Source: Methanobacteriota archaeon
GTDB taxonomy: Archaea > Thermoplasmatota > Thermoplasmata > Methanomassiliicoccales > Methanomethylophilaceae
DNA: 64,000 bases
Direction: 5' to 3'
Assembly: GCA_023402275.1 (NCBI GenBank)
Contig: JAEXCH010000015.1
Location: 1 to 64,000, forward strand
The position numbers and the translations under genes were made by a program. Shown one piece after another: positions 1-9,786 of the stretch. Each line of letters begins with the position of its first letter. Positions within the stretch are counted from its first letter, which is position 1. The notes under the pieces are model-generated. The model made no database searches. It was not told the origin of the DNA and was given only the letters and a program-made list of their open reading frames with translations.

Positions 1-1
1 G

Positions 2-691
2 TGTACGGATTGGTATCTGGTGTTCACGGGGATGTCCAAGGGAAATGTTCCTCTCAGCACATCCATCCTTCCCCTGAATCTGATACTTCAGGTAATATTG
101 CTGCCGTTGTATCTTTTCCTGTTCCTAGGTACGGGTTCATCATTCGATATGGGGTCGATACTGACAAGCATATTGATCGTTCTCGTCATACCGTTCGTAC
201 TGGCAAATGTAGTTAAGATGATCATCAGGAAGAGAGGCCTATGCAATAAGTTGGATTCAGTGTTGGATGACCACGGCGATAATGTTCAGTTGTTGTTCCT
301 TTGTCTCGCGGTGGTCGCCATGTTCGCATCACAAGGCATGCTCATAGTCGATAATCCGATGATACTGGTACAGATGCTGATACCGTTGGGATTGTTCTTT
401 ATCGTCAACTTCATAATTGCTCAGATAGTCGGAAGGGCATTGGGATTCCCGTTCGATGATACCACGTCCCTCACATTCACGACGTTGGCAAGGAATTCCC
501 CGTTGTCCCTAGCAATAGCAGTGGCGGCATTCCCTGGATCTCCGCTCATAGCTTTGGTGTTGGTGTTAGGCCCTCTCATCGAACTCCCTGTCCTGTCCTT
601 GGTGTCGGGAATAGTGCTTAGGATGAGATCAAGAGGCCCTAAGGATGATGACAATGGGCCTGAACAGACCCGAAACAGTGGTAACATATAA
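2..691 (+). CDS. SBF/ACR3-like permease, C-terminal part (5' truncated)
   Basis: The reading frame is open to the left window edge and begins CTDWYLVFT, so the N-terminal half lies outside. About five hydrophobic segments are visible, with late motifs resembling the bile acid:sodium symporter / ACR3 arsenite-efflux superfamily (ARNSPLSLAIAVAAF, then FPGSPLIALVL). The last 20 residues are a charged cytoplasmic tail. Members of this family export arsenite or import organic anions. Substrate cannot be read from this fragment, and no arsenic regulator is visible nearby. A GTG at 20 could be mistaken for the start, but the homology clearly continues upstream of it. Confidence 0.7.
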   Translation, partial: CTDWYLVFTGMSKGNVPLSTSILPLNLILQVILLPLYLFLFLGTGSSFDMGSILTSILIVLVIPFVLANVVKMIIRKRGLCNKLDSVLDDHGDNVQLLFLCLAVVAMFASQGMLIVDNPMILVQMLIPLGLFFIVNFIIAQIVGRALGFPFDDTTSLTFTTLARNSPLSLAIAVAAFPGSPLIALVLVLGPLIELPVLSLVSGIVLRMRSRGPKDDDNGPEQTRNSGNI

Positions 692-717
692 ATTCAAACC
701 AAATACATATTGATATA

Positions 718-731
718 GAGGTGATAGAATA
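718..731 (+). promoter_or_regulatory. RBS followed by ATA at start-codon position
   Basis: GAGGTG at 718-723, five bases, then ATA at 729. The gene at 16458 has the same arrangement (GAGGTG, five bases ATCGA, ATG). The ATA is therefore placed exactly where the start codon would be expected. Confidence 0.55.
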
Positions 732-1097
732 GGAAAATTCATCATTAAACCGGCAGGAGACGGACTTATGTTCAACCTCAAGGCGAACAACGGTCAGATC
801 ATATGTACGTCCCAAGTGTATGCGAACGAAGCATCATGTATGAGCGGAATAGACAGTGTAAAGACCAACAGCAGATCCAAGATAGAGGATCAGACCGTAG
901 AGGGTTACAAGACACTGACCAATCCAAAATTCCAGATCTTCATCGACAAAGGCGGAAAATACCGTTTCCATCTCAATGCGATGAACGGTGAGATCGTCGC
1001 AGCATCCCAGGGATATAAGACAAAGGCCTCATGTAAGAAAGGCATAGCGAGCATATCCAGGAACGCAGTGGATGCAGAGATAGTGAAGGAAGAGTAA
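729..1097 (+). CDS. UPF0339/DUF1508 (YegP-like) protein
   Basis: Two tandem repeats of the small UPF0339 fold are visible: FNLKANNGQIICTSQVY, then FHLNAMNGEIVAASQGY, each followed by a Cys and GIxSV/I-type helix. Family members usually begin GKFxIK just before the first repeat. That stretch is encoded here from 729 (GKFIIKP), directly after an ATA codon that sits at ideal spacing from a GAGGTG ribosome-binding site. The first ordinary start is ATG at 768, with its own AGGAG-like site at 755-759, which would remove the first beta strand. I list the longer form (122 residues) and regard 768..1097 (109 residues) as the fallback. The biological role of the family is poorly known; no operon partner is evident. 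Confidence 0.75.
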   Translation: MGKFIIKPAGDGLMFNLKANNGQIICTSQVYANEASCMSGIDSVKTNSRSKIEDQTVEGYKTLTNPKFQIFIDKGGKYRFHLNAMNGEIVAASQGYKTKASCKKGIASISRNAVDAEIVKEE

Positions 1098-1098
1098 T

Positions 1099-1110
1099 TC
1101 CTTTTTTTAA
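1099..1110 (+). terminator. Poly-T terminator after the UPF0339 gene
   Basis: Immediately after the stop codon there is a run of seven T (1102-1108) followed by eight A, the kind of U-tract that suffices for archaeal termination. Confidence 0.4.
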
Positions 1111-1357
1111 AAAAAACAAATAAAGGGGGAATTCGAGTAACGAGAAATAACAGTGGTGATTTCCATTTTTCGCCATACATTACTGCCATGGCTATTGTCC
1201 ACATACATTCTATTCGTTGCCTTATCGATCACATAAAAATGACCAGAGGACATGTTTTATCGACTGATCCAGAGGACACCGGAAAACAAAAAACTCGATC
1301 ACAGTGCAGCACAACACGGATATTGTGTAAATGAAAATAAGAAATGGAGAGATACCC

Positions 1358-4300
1358 ATGAAAAGATTGGAATTAAAGAATAAGATGATCTCACTGGCAG
1401 TCGTGCTGGTTATGGTTTCCGTAACTTTCTCGACGGGGGTCGGTGGATTGGTAATGGGGCAACAGGATTCAACATATGTTGCTGCGGAAGGGGTTGGAAA
1501 TACACTTCCCACCATCAATAATGATGGAGATGGAGGATACACAATCAAAGGTGCCATAGTGATCCCTTCTGAAGAAAATACAGAATACAAAGATCTGAAG
1601 ATCATTTTAAGGGATCATGAGAAAAGGATCAATTATACAACGTATGTTGATGTATTAGGGGATTATTCGTTTACAAACGTACCCTACCTTGAAGATAAAT
1701 ATGGACTTTATGTGTTTGGATATTCGAGCACGATCTATACCGCTATCGGATTGAGCGAAGAGAACAGTACATGTGAAGTTGATCCGATAACACTGGGTTC
1801 AAGCGGTAGCCCCAGTACTACCAATCACGCCATAACAAGTGAAACACCTAATGTGCCGACAATAACAGTTAAATTGTATGAGAAAAACAATGTCGCACAA
1901 CTTACAGCTGTCACAGCCAAACTCCCAGATGGGTCCACTAAGGCAATAATTCCGGAGTTTGTTGAAGTTGGTGGCGAAAGATATGCTATTGTTGATTATG
2001 CGAATACTGTGCAAGCAGGGAGAAGCAATGCCATTCCGACACTAAACACCACAGAAACAATTATTTCATTTGGTGTATCTTCTCTAGATCAACTCAAATA
2101 TGCAAATACTTCACTAGCAACATCTGTGGTTTTCCCATCGTCGGTAACAGCACTGAGTATTTTATTATTTAATTCGACCGCCAGGGTGTCAAATGTGACG
2201 TTTGAGGAGGGGTCTATCTTCCATATAGATAGCAATGGTATCATTCGTGGTGGAAATATGGGTGAGATAGACGTAACGATACCACAATGGGATGTGGGCA
2301 ATAGTGTTACAAAAATAGAAACGGATGGATCATTATCGATGAACTTGATCGAGGGTGAAGGAACAATACTGAAAGCATCCGTTAACTCCGATGCTCACAA
2401 CCAAACTCTCATATGGATTTCTGCCGATCCTTCGATTGCGACTGTCGCTGGAGGATGGGTTAGGGCCATTGCACCGGGTGAAACAACCATAACAGTAAGT
2501 TCGGGGGATGATCCGAGCAAATTCATAGAATATAGAATAAAAGTTGACCAATTTGTCAAGACATATCCTGAGGGCATAGAATTAAATAAAACAAGCTGGA
2601 CATTCACTAAATTGGGAGAGAAGATAGAGCTTGTTGCAACACTGATACCATCAAACGTAACAGAAAGAAAGATATCTTGGCACTCGGAAGACAATAGTAT
2701 CGCCATCGTTTCCGGTACCGGTGTTGTGACAGCAGTTGGTGAAGGAGAAACCGAGATAGTTGCAACCATCTGGGATGGTGAGATCGATCAGACAAGCACT
2801 TGTCATATTAAGGTGGAAGAGCCATATTATGGAGAAAAATATTCTTTGACGGGGGAGATCATTATAAAAGTATCAGATGCGGATTATGGGGATCTGTCGG
2901 TTGTTTTAAGAAATGAATTGGGATATCCCATAAAAACTACGACCGCTGATGATTTTGGGAAATATGGATTCGATGACGTTAAGCCTGGTCAATATTATAT
3001 TAGCGTATTTGGTGCGGTCAGATCATCATTCACTTCCTTCAGCGTTGTTGATGATACCGCGATAAGCCCCATATTCGTTCATGATGTTGGAGAAAGTAGA
3101 TTTGTTGTAAATTCATCCGATCTTTCAAACTATTCCGTTAAGGCAAACACGGTTGGATCGAATAGTCAAGAGGTTATAGGGACACTTACTATCACAGGTG
3201 ATACATATTTATCTGGGGTAGTAACACTACCGACAATAATAGAGGGCTCGCTTGAAAACTATACAGATACAGAAGGCTTTTACCAAGTGGACTCTGTATC
3301 GATTAGTGATACAAACATAACCAAACTCATTGTACCATACGGCATAACAAACATAAAACAACTTACTTTGGGCTCAAGCAATCGGCTACTCACGGAAATT
3401 GTGATATCATCTTCAGTGGTGTCTTTGCCCCAAAAATTGCCTCCCAATCTCAGCAAGGTAACATTCCAGGAAGGGTCTCCCTTTATGGTAGATGCTGAAG
3501 GATGGATATGTAAGGACGGAGAACGCATAATCAAGATACCAAAATACGACAGAGGAGAAAGCATATCGTTGGAGAACATAGAGTTCGTTGATCCCGTCAG
3601 CGAAATGAATGTGGGTGAACAGGTTGATTTCATAATCAAATTCACACCCGAAGGTGCTTGGAACAAGGGTCTTGTATGGAGATCGGCCGACCCAACGGTC
3701 GCAACCGTCTCCATCTCTGGTAGAGTTACAGCATTATCCGCAGGTAACACCACCATATTCGCAACATCTGTTGATGGAAACATAACGATCTCTCGGCCTC
3801 TCGAAGTTAAAGAGATATCGATGACAGATATATCATTGGAATCTTCCAAGGGAAATATGAGCATCGGAGAGAGGAAAGTCCTAATTCCGAGAGTGTTGCC
3901 GTATGATGCTACCGACAGGAACATGATATGGTCATCAAGTAATGAAGACGTAGCGACCGTAACACAGGATGGTGTGATCGTTGCAATAGGTAAGGGAGAT
4001 GCAGTAATAACAGTAAGATCTGCGAAAGGCAACCTCTCTGCGGAATACGAAGTGTCTGTGGGTTCAGAAGTTACCGGATTGACGGTAACATACGGAAACG
4101 GGACAGAACACGGAACCATAACTTCGATACTCAACGGTAATGAATTCAGATCCGGAAACAGAGTTCAAAGCACGGATGTCCTGATCCTGAAATATGACGA
4201 GGATGAGGATTATGAGTTCGTCGAATGGACCGTCACATACGGCTCATCTGGCAAGACAGAATACCACAACACACACATACTAAGATTGACGGGAATAACC

Positions 4301-7300
4301 GATGACATCGAAATAGACGTCAATTACGTATACTATACCATATCTGGATATCCGAAGGGCATAATTGACATGAATACTCCAACTGCAAACGACGAATTGC
4401 AGCTTAATTGGATATTTGGTACAGGATTGGTTGGTACGACTGCAGCATCAATGAGCTGGGAAGGACACCCGAGTGCACCTTTGGTTGTCGGCGATTACAT
4501 GTATGTAAGAGCTTACGACAAGGTCTACAAAGTGGATCTCACCGATGGTATGTCTGTGGCTTCGGTACCATCGATATCTTCGACCGATTTCTTCCACTTC
4601 GTTGGATATGCTAACGGTTTGATATTCGACGGTATGACCAAAAAAGTATATGATAGCGATCTTAACTACGTTACAGACTTAGATGCCAGAAGTGAGAATG
4701 TATTCGCCGACGGAGGATACACCTACGTAATACACATCAAGAACGAAGGCGGAAATTCGATCTCGTACTTGGCAAAGTATACTCCCGATCTTTCCCAGAA
4801 ACTCTGGGAAACAAATATTCATGGAATATACAAGCCTATGCAGGGTTCGCAGATAGTGTTCCTTGATGGGTATATGTACTGGTTCTCAATAGGTCGTACC
4901 GATGCCACGATGCATTCTCGTATGTTCAATTCTCTCGATACCGCAACAGGTTCCATAAGGAACACTGTGGTGCTTGAAGGAATAGCTGGACAGATGCATG
5001 ATGACGGCTGGCTTACAACAGACGGCTCAAGGCTTTACATTACAGCATACGGAGTCGGATTGTTCGATTCTGAAGAAGGTTCGAAAACAAGTAATTCCAA
5101 GGTAGCCTATGCAACAATAAACAACGGAAAGTTCTCTGATATAGGATATATCGATCTTGGCAAACCAACTGCGGCTACTTCACAATTCCTTGTGTTCAAC
5201 GATCGCGCATATGTCACAGCCGGGACCACGTTTTATGTGTTTGACGTTGTGGGCAGCACATTCAAGGAGGCTTATCAATATAATGTAAACAACAGAACCC
5301 ACGGCGGTGTCGCAATGGATGTAAGCCATGTTGATGCCGACGGTACGGTCTACATCTATATGCTGCCATATTCTCCTAGTGGCGGGGATAGTCTGATAAT
5401 ATTCTCAGATAAACCCGGACAAAAAGAAGGAATCGCAAAGGGTTATCCTGAGCTGGTACCTGATCAATTCGGATCTCAGGCAGTAAGGGCTGGACCTAAC
5501 GGAGAGTTGTTATGGTACAATGATAGGGCGCTGGTCTATAGCGTAAGCGTCAAGCAAGATTCCGGTAAGGATTACAGTTTCTTCATAAATGAGGGAGAAA
5601 CGGGAAAATGGATAACCACATCCGGAGAGGATCTGATAGGTGCTTTGGAAACTCTTGAGGAATACGGAGTGACTTTGGATAACGAAGGGAACCCAATGTA
5701 TGATGATCTTAGGAACAACCTGTACTTCTGGAGCGACAAGAACAGCAGGTGGGAGATATCCATCAAAAATGGGATAGATAATATCAGAGCATTAACATAT
5801 GTGATCTCTCAAACCCGCCCGAGTGCCACCGACATCTGGTGTTACACTGAAAGCGGAGTCACCGAAGGATACACCATAAAGGAGATGGCCTCTGCGGCAA
5901 TACCTTCTGGAACCGTCTTCACGAAGATGGAGACCGAGAAAAACGGCGTTGTCATTGAAGACATAACCATCAGTCACGATGTTTTGTATATGATGAAAAA
6001 TGATAGAGACGGGTTGTCTGCGAGTGTAACAACTTCCACAGGCAATTATTCAAAGATCGTTTGGTCATCAAGCAACACAACCATTGTAACGGTTGATCAG
6101 GAAGGTAACATCAAAGCCGTAGGAAAAGGTATGGCCTATGTAATGGTATATTCACATGTTGATCCAACCGCATCCGCAAGATGTTACATCAACGTATCGG
6201 AGATAAGTTCCGAAGTCGAGGTCAGAGGATTGACCCTTGATAAGGGTCTGATGTACATGAACGTTGAAGATAACGGTATGATCAATCCCATCTTCGAACC
6301 AAGCAATGTAACAGACCAGAGAGTTACATTCGTATCGAGTGATCCAACCATTGTAGAAGTTGATTCCGAAGGGAACCTGACAGCAATGGGAATAGGAACA
6401 GTGACCATAACCGCAACATCTCTGTACAATCCGTTCTTCACAGCGGAATGCATTGTCAACGTGATATCGTATCAAACGGGAGTAACAAGCATATCTCTCA
6501 ACAAAACCGAGGTACTCTTGGATGTCGGAGGTATTGACACTCTGATAGCAAATGTTCTTCCCGGCAACGCTTCCAACAAGAACGTTGTATGGTCCTCAAG
6601 CAACAATTCGATCGTCATGGTGGATTCAAACGGTAACCTAGCTGCTATGTCCAACGGAACGGCAGTGATCTATGCCAAGACCGTCGATGGAGAAAGGACC
6701 GCATTCTGTCTTGTAACCGTGGGAGGAGGTTCGGGAGAAACCCCTACAGGCACTCTGTACCTAGATCAAACCTCACTGAGTCTCACAACGGGAGGCGTTG
6801 TTAGGTTAACGGCGGCTCTCAGCTCTGGAGAGATCGGAAACAGATTGATCACGTGGACGTCCAACAACACCATGGTTGCTACCGTGGACATGAACGGATC
6901 CGTAACTGCGATATCCGACGGAACAGCTGTCATAACAGCCTCGCTGATATCAGAGAACAGAACTCCGATAACAACCGCTATCTGCGTTGTTACCGTAGGA
7001 AAGGGAACATCCGGAGGATCGACCGAAGAAGATACAGTTCAGACAGAGATAGTCAACGGAGTGAACGGACACATTGCCGAGATACACGTCAAAGCATCAA
7101 TGTCCGGAACCAACGCACGCATCTCGTCAGACAATATCGACACCATTCTGCAACACATAGCGAGAGCAAAGGAATCCACGAGAAACAACTCGTTACCTTC
7201 AATGATATCAGTAGATCTGGGATCCGCAAGGACTCTCACCGTCCTCTCCCCCGCGAGCATAGCTGCGGCAGGAGCGGGATTGAAGATATTCTCAAGCAAC

Positions 7301-7798
7301 GGAACAGTGGACATACCGAACAGTGTTCTCAAGAGCATGACATCCGGTAAGGTAGGGGATCTTACCATAAACATCAACACCGTTGACTGGAACGAGTTGC
7401 TCAAAGATCACCGCGACGTAGTAAGCCACAATGATGTGATATTCGAGGTAACCGCACATGTAGGGAATTCATCCTTACATCAATTGGGTGGAAAGGTGAC
7501 AGTTTCCTTACCGTTTGAGATACAGGATGGCGTGAACATAAACGATGTTCACGCCTGGCATCTTAAGGATGACGGAACCATAGACGAACTCGAGTTCACA
7601 TACAAGAACGGATGCATAGTGTTAGTAATGGACCATTTCTCGCATTTCGCGTTAGGCCACCCGGCAGATTCGAAAGCAGGAAGCGGCATAGACTCAACAA
7701 CCATCCTGATACTGATGGCTATCGTGATAATTGCATTGGGTATAGCGTTGGCATTCATAATAGGGAGGTCTTTCGGAGCAAGGTCTGAAAAGCAGTGA
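1358..7798 (+). CDS. Giant membrane-anchored Ig-like (Big_2) surface protein
   Basis: About 2146 residues. ATG 1358 is preferred over ATG 1331 because GGAGAG (1346-1351) precedes it at good spacing and it gives a compact signal peptide (hydrophobic residues about 10-33). Order: two carboxypeptidase-regulatory-like beta domains (about 60-130 and 492-560); eight Big_2-type Ig-like domains (starting near 328, 405, 738, 820, 1535, 1620, 1708, 1798) recognisable by the WSSSN...ATV...G.V.A...G...I signature; a Listeria-Bacteroides-like repeat region (about 905-1000); a beta-propeller-like segment (about 1007-1400); a DUF4430-like patch; a conserved C-terminal beta domain; a transmembrane helix (about 2113-2138) and a short basic tail. 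Many NxS/T sequons suggest an N-glycosylated cell-surface protein, perhaps an adhesin. It is monocistronic. Function is inferred from architecture only. Confidence 0.85.
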   Translation: MKRLELKNKMISLAVVLVMVSVTFSTGVGGLVMGQQDSTYVAAEGVGNTLPTINNDGDGGYTIKGAIVIPSEENTEYKDLKIILRDHEKRINYTTYVDVLGDYSFTNVPYLEDKYGLYVFGYSSTIYTAIGLSEENSTCEVDPITLGSSGSPSTTNHAITSETPNVPTITVKLYEKNNVAQLTAVTAKLPDGSTKAIIPEFVEVGGERYAIVDYANTVQAGRSNAIPTLNTTETIISFGVSSLDQLKYANTSLATSVVFPSSVTALSILLFNSTARVSNVTFEEGSIFHIDSNGIIRGGNMGEIDVTIPQWDVGNSVTKIETDGSLSMNLIEGEGTILKASVNSDAHNQTLIWISADPSIATVAGGWVRAIAPGETTITVSSGDDPSKFIEYRIKVDQFVKTYPEGIELNKTSWTFTKLGEKIELVATLIPSNVTERKISWHSEDNSIAIVSGTGVVTAVGEGETEIVATIWDGEIDQTSTCHIKVEEPYYGEKYSLTGEIIIKVSDADYGDLSVVLRNELGYPIKTTTADDFGKYGFDDVKPGQYYISVFGAVRSSFTSFSVVDDTAISPIFVHDVGESRFVVNSSDLSNYSVKANTVGSNSQEVIGTLTITGDTYLSGVVTLPTIIEGSLENYTDTEGFYQVDSVSISDTNITKLIVPYGITNIKQLTLGSSNRLLTEIVISSSVVSLPQKLPPNLSKVTFQEGSPFMVDAEGWICKDGERIIKIPKYDRGESISLENIEFVDPVSEMNVGEQVDFIIKFTPEGAWNKGLVWRSADPTVATVSISGRVTALSAGNTTIFATSVDGNITISRPLEVKEISMTDISLESSKGNMSIGERKVLIPRVLPYDATDRNMIWSSSNEDVATVTQDGVIVAIGKGDAVITVRSAKGNLSAEYEVSVGSEVTGLTVTYGNGTEHGTITSILNGNEFRSGNRVQSTDVLILKYDEDEDYEFVEWTVTYGSSGKTEYHNTHILRLTGITDDIEIDVNYVYYTISGYPKGIIDMNTPTANDELQLNWIFGTGLVGTTAASMSWEGHPSAPLVVGDYMYVRAYDKVYKVDLTDGMSVASVPSISSTDFFHFVGYANGLIFDGMTKKVYDSDLNYVTDLDARSENVFADGGYTYVIHIKNEGGNSISYLAKYTPDLSQKLWETNIHGIYKPMQGSQIVFLDGYMYWFSIGRTDATMHSRMFNSLDTATGSIRNTVVLEGIAGQMHDDGWLTTDGSRLYITAYGVGLFDSEEGSKTSNSKVAYATINNGKFSDIGYIDLGKPTAATSQFLVFNDRAYVTAGTTFYVFDVVGSTFKEAYQYNVNNRTHGGVAMDVSHVDADGTVYIYMLPYSPSGGDSLIIFSDKPGQKEGIAKGYPELVPDQFGSQAVRAGPNGELLWYNDRALVYSVSVKQDSGKDYSFFINEGETGKWITTSGEDLIGALETLEEYGVTLDNEGNPMYDDLRNNLYFWSDKNSRWEISIKNGIDNIRALTYVISQTRPSATDIWCYTESGVTEGYTIKEMASAAIPSGTVFTKMETEKNGVVIEDITISHDVLYMMKNDRDGLSASVTTSTGNYSKIVWSSSNTTIVTVDQEGNIKAVGKGMAYVMVYSHVDPTASARCYINVSEISSEVEVRGLTLDKGLMYMNVEDNGMINPIFEPSNVTDQRVTFVSSDPTIVEVDSEGNLTAMGIGTVTITATSLYNPFFTAECIVNVISYQTGVTSISLNKTEVLLDVGGIDTLIANVLPGNASNKNVVWSSSNNSIVMVDSNGNLAAMSNGTAVIYAKTVDGERTAFCLVTVGGGSGETPTGTLYLDQTSLSLTTGGVVRLTAALSSGEIGNRLITWTSNNTMVATVDMNGSVTAISDGTAVITASLISENRTPITTAICVVTVGKGTSGGSTEEDTVQTEIVNGVNGHIAEIHVKASMSGTNARISSDNIDTILQHIARAKESTRNNSLPSMISVDLGSARTLTVLSPASIAAAGAGLKIFSSNGTVDIPNSVLKSMTSGKVGDLTININTVDWNELLKDHRDVVSHNDVIFEVTAHVGNSSLHQLGGKVTVSLPFEIQDGVNINDVHAWHLKDDGTIDELEFTYKNGCIVLVMDHFSHFALGHPADSKAGSGIDSTTILILMAIVIIALGIALAFIIGRSFGARSEKQ

Positions 7799-7812
7799 TA
7801 GAAAACAAGATC

Positions 7813-7836
7813 CCTTGCGCTCACAGGACCGCAAGG
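7813..7836. terminator. Hairpin after the surface protein gene
   Basis: CCTTGCG (7813-7819) pairs perfectly with CGCAAGG (7830-7836) across a 10-base loop, 15 bases after the stop codon. No strong T-run follows, so termination is plausible but not certain. Confidence 0.35.
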
Positions 7837-7854
7837 AACGATTTTCCCTTAAAG

Positions 7855-7910
7855 TGGTCTCTTGCATCCAAGTACGCAAACAAAAGAGGCAAGAGACCAT
7901 GTATTTTTGA
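7855..7910. terminator. 11-bp perfect inverted repeat with T-tract
   Basis: TGGTCTCTTGC (7855-7865) and GCAAGAGACCA (7889-7899) form a perfect 11-bp stem around a 23-base loop, followed by a short T-tract near 7903-7908. It may be a second terminator, or an end of a lost mobile element, given the transposase-like remnant just downstream. Confidence 0.35.
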
Positions 7911-7949
7911 CATAGGGTGAATAAACACATCTTTTTGTATGCGCATTGA

Positions 7950-8096
7950 ATGATAGGAAGACCATTCAGATATACGTATGGGATGATGAAGTATCTTGGG
8001 AAACTGGCATCCACATGCGGGATACAGTATCGTTCAATGGAAGGATTTTTTCAGATTATGCTATCATCTGTTCGAATAGATGTTTCCGACTTTTAA
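7950..8096 (+). pseudogene. Possible IS5-like transposase N-terminal remnant
   Basis: A 48-residue open frame reads MIGRPFRYTYGMMKYLG and later YRSMEGFFQ. This resembles the N-terminal GRPxxYxDxxMxxLxxLxxxxxxxYRxxEGF region of IS5-group transposases. It stops where the conserved aspartate-tyrosine stretch would follow, and no DDE catalytic part is seen downstream. The 458-bp stretch 7799-8256 otherwise holds only the two hairpins and no convincing gene. Assignment rests on a short motif and is tentative. Confidence 0.35.
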
Positions 8097-8256
8097 CAGT
8101 CTGGAGATGCATTGTAAAAAATGAGACCTCATCTTGTTCTGCTGGTTACGATACGGAAGGAAATGGAAAGTAGGATCCACTTTCTCCGACTACAGGAGGA
8201 TGTTCGGAGATAACGCAAGAGCAAACAAGACAAGTTAGATGGTCAGTTCATATGTA

Positions 8257-9777
8257 TTAGTTGAACATCTGGTCATCCAGATGTTCGTTCTCAAAGTAAT
8301 ATTGGGATTTCTCCTTCTGCGCACTGGAAACATCCTTTGATACACCTTTCATGTACGATCCGTATCTTTCCTTGATCTGATCCTCAACAGGTCTTGATCT
8401 CTTCAATGCTTCCCTTATGTGGTCTGCAGTTATCAGAGATGCTCCCTCGATGACAGCAACATCCCCGGCTGCCCTTATCAGACCTCCGAGTTCCCTTAGT
8501 CTGAGCGTTAGTGAACCCGTCTGGTTATCTGCCTTCGCTCTTGCTCTTCCTTCGATTATTATCAGTTCTACGGCTTCCATGGTTGCATGTGGTATGTGTC
8601 CGTCCATCATGACCTCCTGAGCAACGAATTGAGCATATTTGGCACGGTTGCGTGGTGTATCAGGCATCGCCGTATCGACGAGTACCTCATATCCTCCTCC
8701 GATTATCCTCGATCTCAACGGAGAAAGTATGTTCTCAAGGTCCTGTATGTTGCATGCGGCGACCAATATGAAATCACAGGGTACATTCTCCACCTTCACA
8801 CTAGCCCCTGCCGATTGCGGATTCCTTCCCACAATGGGGAATTTCTTCTCCTGCATAGCTGTCAGTATGAACCTCTGAAGATTCCCGAGGTGTGATATCT
8901 CATCAATGAACAGTACTCCTTCATGCGCCTCATGTATGGAACCTGCGGTGACCCTTTCATATGCAGGGCTGCCGAGTTTCTCATGGCCCCCATATGGATC
9001 GTGCCTCACATCACCCAGGAGTTCAGTCTCGGATGCACCTGTTGCAAGTACGAACGGGTCCCTGTTGAGTTTTACCAATATCTTCTGGTTAGACTTCTTG
9101 TTCAGTTGGTTCCTTTTTTGGAGGGCTTTGCTGTCAAGCATCCTGATGCTTTCTCCGGCCCTTTCGAAGACAACGGTCTCCTCGGACCCGTCTGACAATA
9201 CCCGGGTAGTGTGAACTCTCTCCTTTCCTGTTACAACGGCCTGAGGCATGGTAGCCTCAAGCATTCCGCTAAGGAGATCCCCGAAAGGATTGGAGTTCGC
9301 ACCCATCTCGATCTTGCTCTTATTACAGAACGGACAGGTTATGTCAGCGGGAAGTGAGTACTTTCCGCAGTTCTTGCATAGGTATCCTAATCTTTCCGCG
9401 ACATTCCTGGGGGCATTCTCCGGTTCCAGCAGTTTGCCTACGGACTCTGCCCTTATACCATCCTCATCATGTACCTGATCCTCATCAAGTATCTCGAGGA
9501 AGGGGCGTTCAGGATTCTCAGGGTTCTTGACTATCCTGATCTCCTCTTTGGGTTTGGGAAGGTTCATGGAAAGGGCGCGGGCGATCATCGACTTCCCTGT
9601 ACCGGGTGGTCCTACTAACAGAAGATGTCTGCGTTGTACCGCAGCTATCTTCGCCAAGTGGATCGCTTCCTCCTGACCCAGGACCCTATCTAAGGGGTCA
9701 GAGGGTATGAGGATGTCCTCTGTACTCTTGACGCCTTTGATGTCGTCCCATGTCTCTGCCGCTACCTTTCCGCTCAT
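8257..9777 (-). CDS. LonB-like AAA+ ATPase with zinc ribbon, no protease domain
   Basis: 506 residues. Walker A GPPGTGKS at about 56-63 and Walker B GVLFIDE near 290. Downstream, the sensor and lid regions resemble archaeal LonB and the Mg-chelatase/MCM-like AAA+ group. Archaeal LonB carries membrane helices between Walker A and B and a C-terminal Ser-Lys protease domain. Here that position instead holds a CxxC...CxxC zinc ribbon (Cys134, 137, 148, 151), and the protein ends after the AAA+ lid. It is therefore a soluble ATPase without visible peptidase activity. It lies 9 bp downstream of dnaG and probably shares its transcript. A remodelling role in replication or proteostasis is possible but unproven. 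Confidence 0.75.
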   Translation of the reverse strand: MSGKVAAETWDDIKGVKSTEDILIPSDPLDRVLGQEEAIHLAKIAAVQRRHLLLVGPPGTGKSMIARALSMNLPKPKEEIRIVKNPENPERPFLEILDEDQVHDEDGIRAESVGKLLEPENAPRNVAERLGYLCKNCGKYSLPADITCPFCNKSKIEMGANSNPFGDLLSGMLEATMPQAVVTGKERVHTTRVLSDGSEETVVFERAGESIRMLDSKALQKRNQLNKKSNQKILVKLNRDPFVLATGASETELLGDVRHDPYGGHEKLGSPAYERVTAGSIHEAHEGVLFIDEISHLGNLQRFILTAMQEKKFPIVGRNPQSAGASVKVENVPCDFILVAACNIQDLENILSPLRSRIIGGGYEVLVDTAMPDTPRNRAKYAQFVAQEVMMDGHIPHATMEAVELIIIEGRARAKADNQTGSLTLRLRELGGLIRAAGDVAVIEGASLITADHIREALKRSRPVEDQIKERYGSYMKGVSKDVSSAQKEKSQYYFENEHLDDQMFN

Positions 9778-9786
9778 GTTTGCACC

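Noticed and set aside
3280..4134. 284-codon minus-strand frame inside the surface protein gene
   Set aside because: It lies fully inside the well-supported Ig-like gene, with shadow composition and no homology.
7946..8173. 75-codon frame in the gene-poor interval
   Set aside because: It overlaps the transposase-like frame in another phase, has a TTG start and shows no domain.
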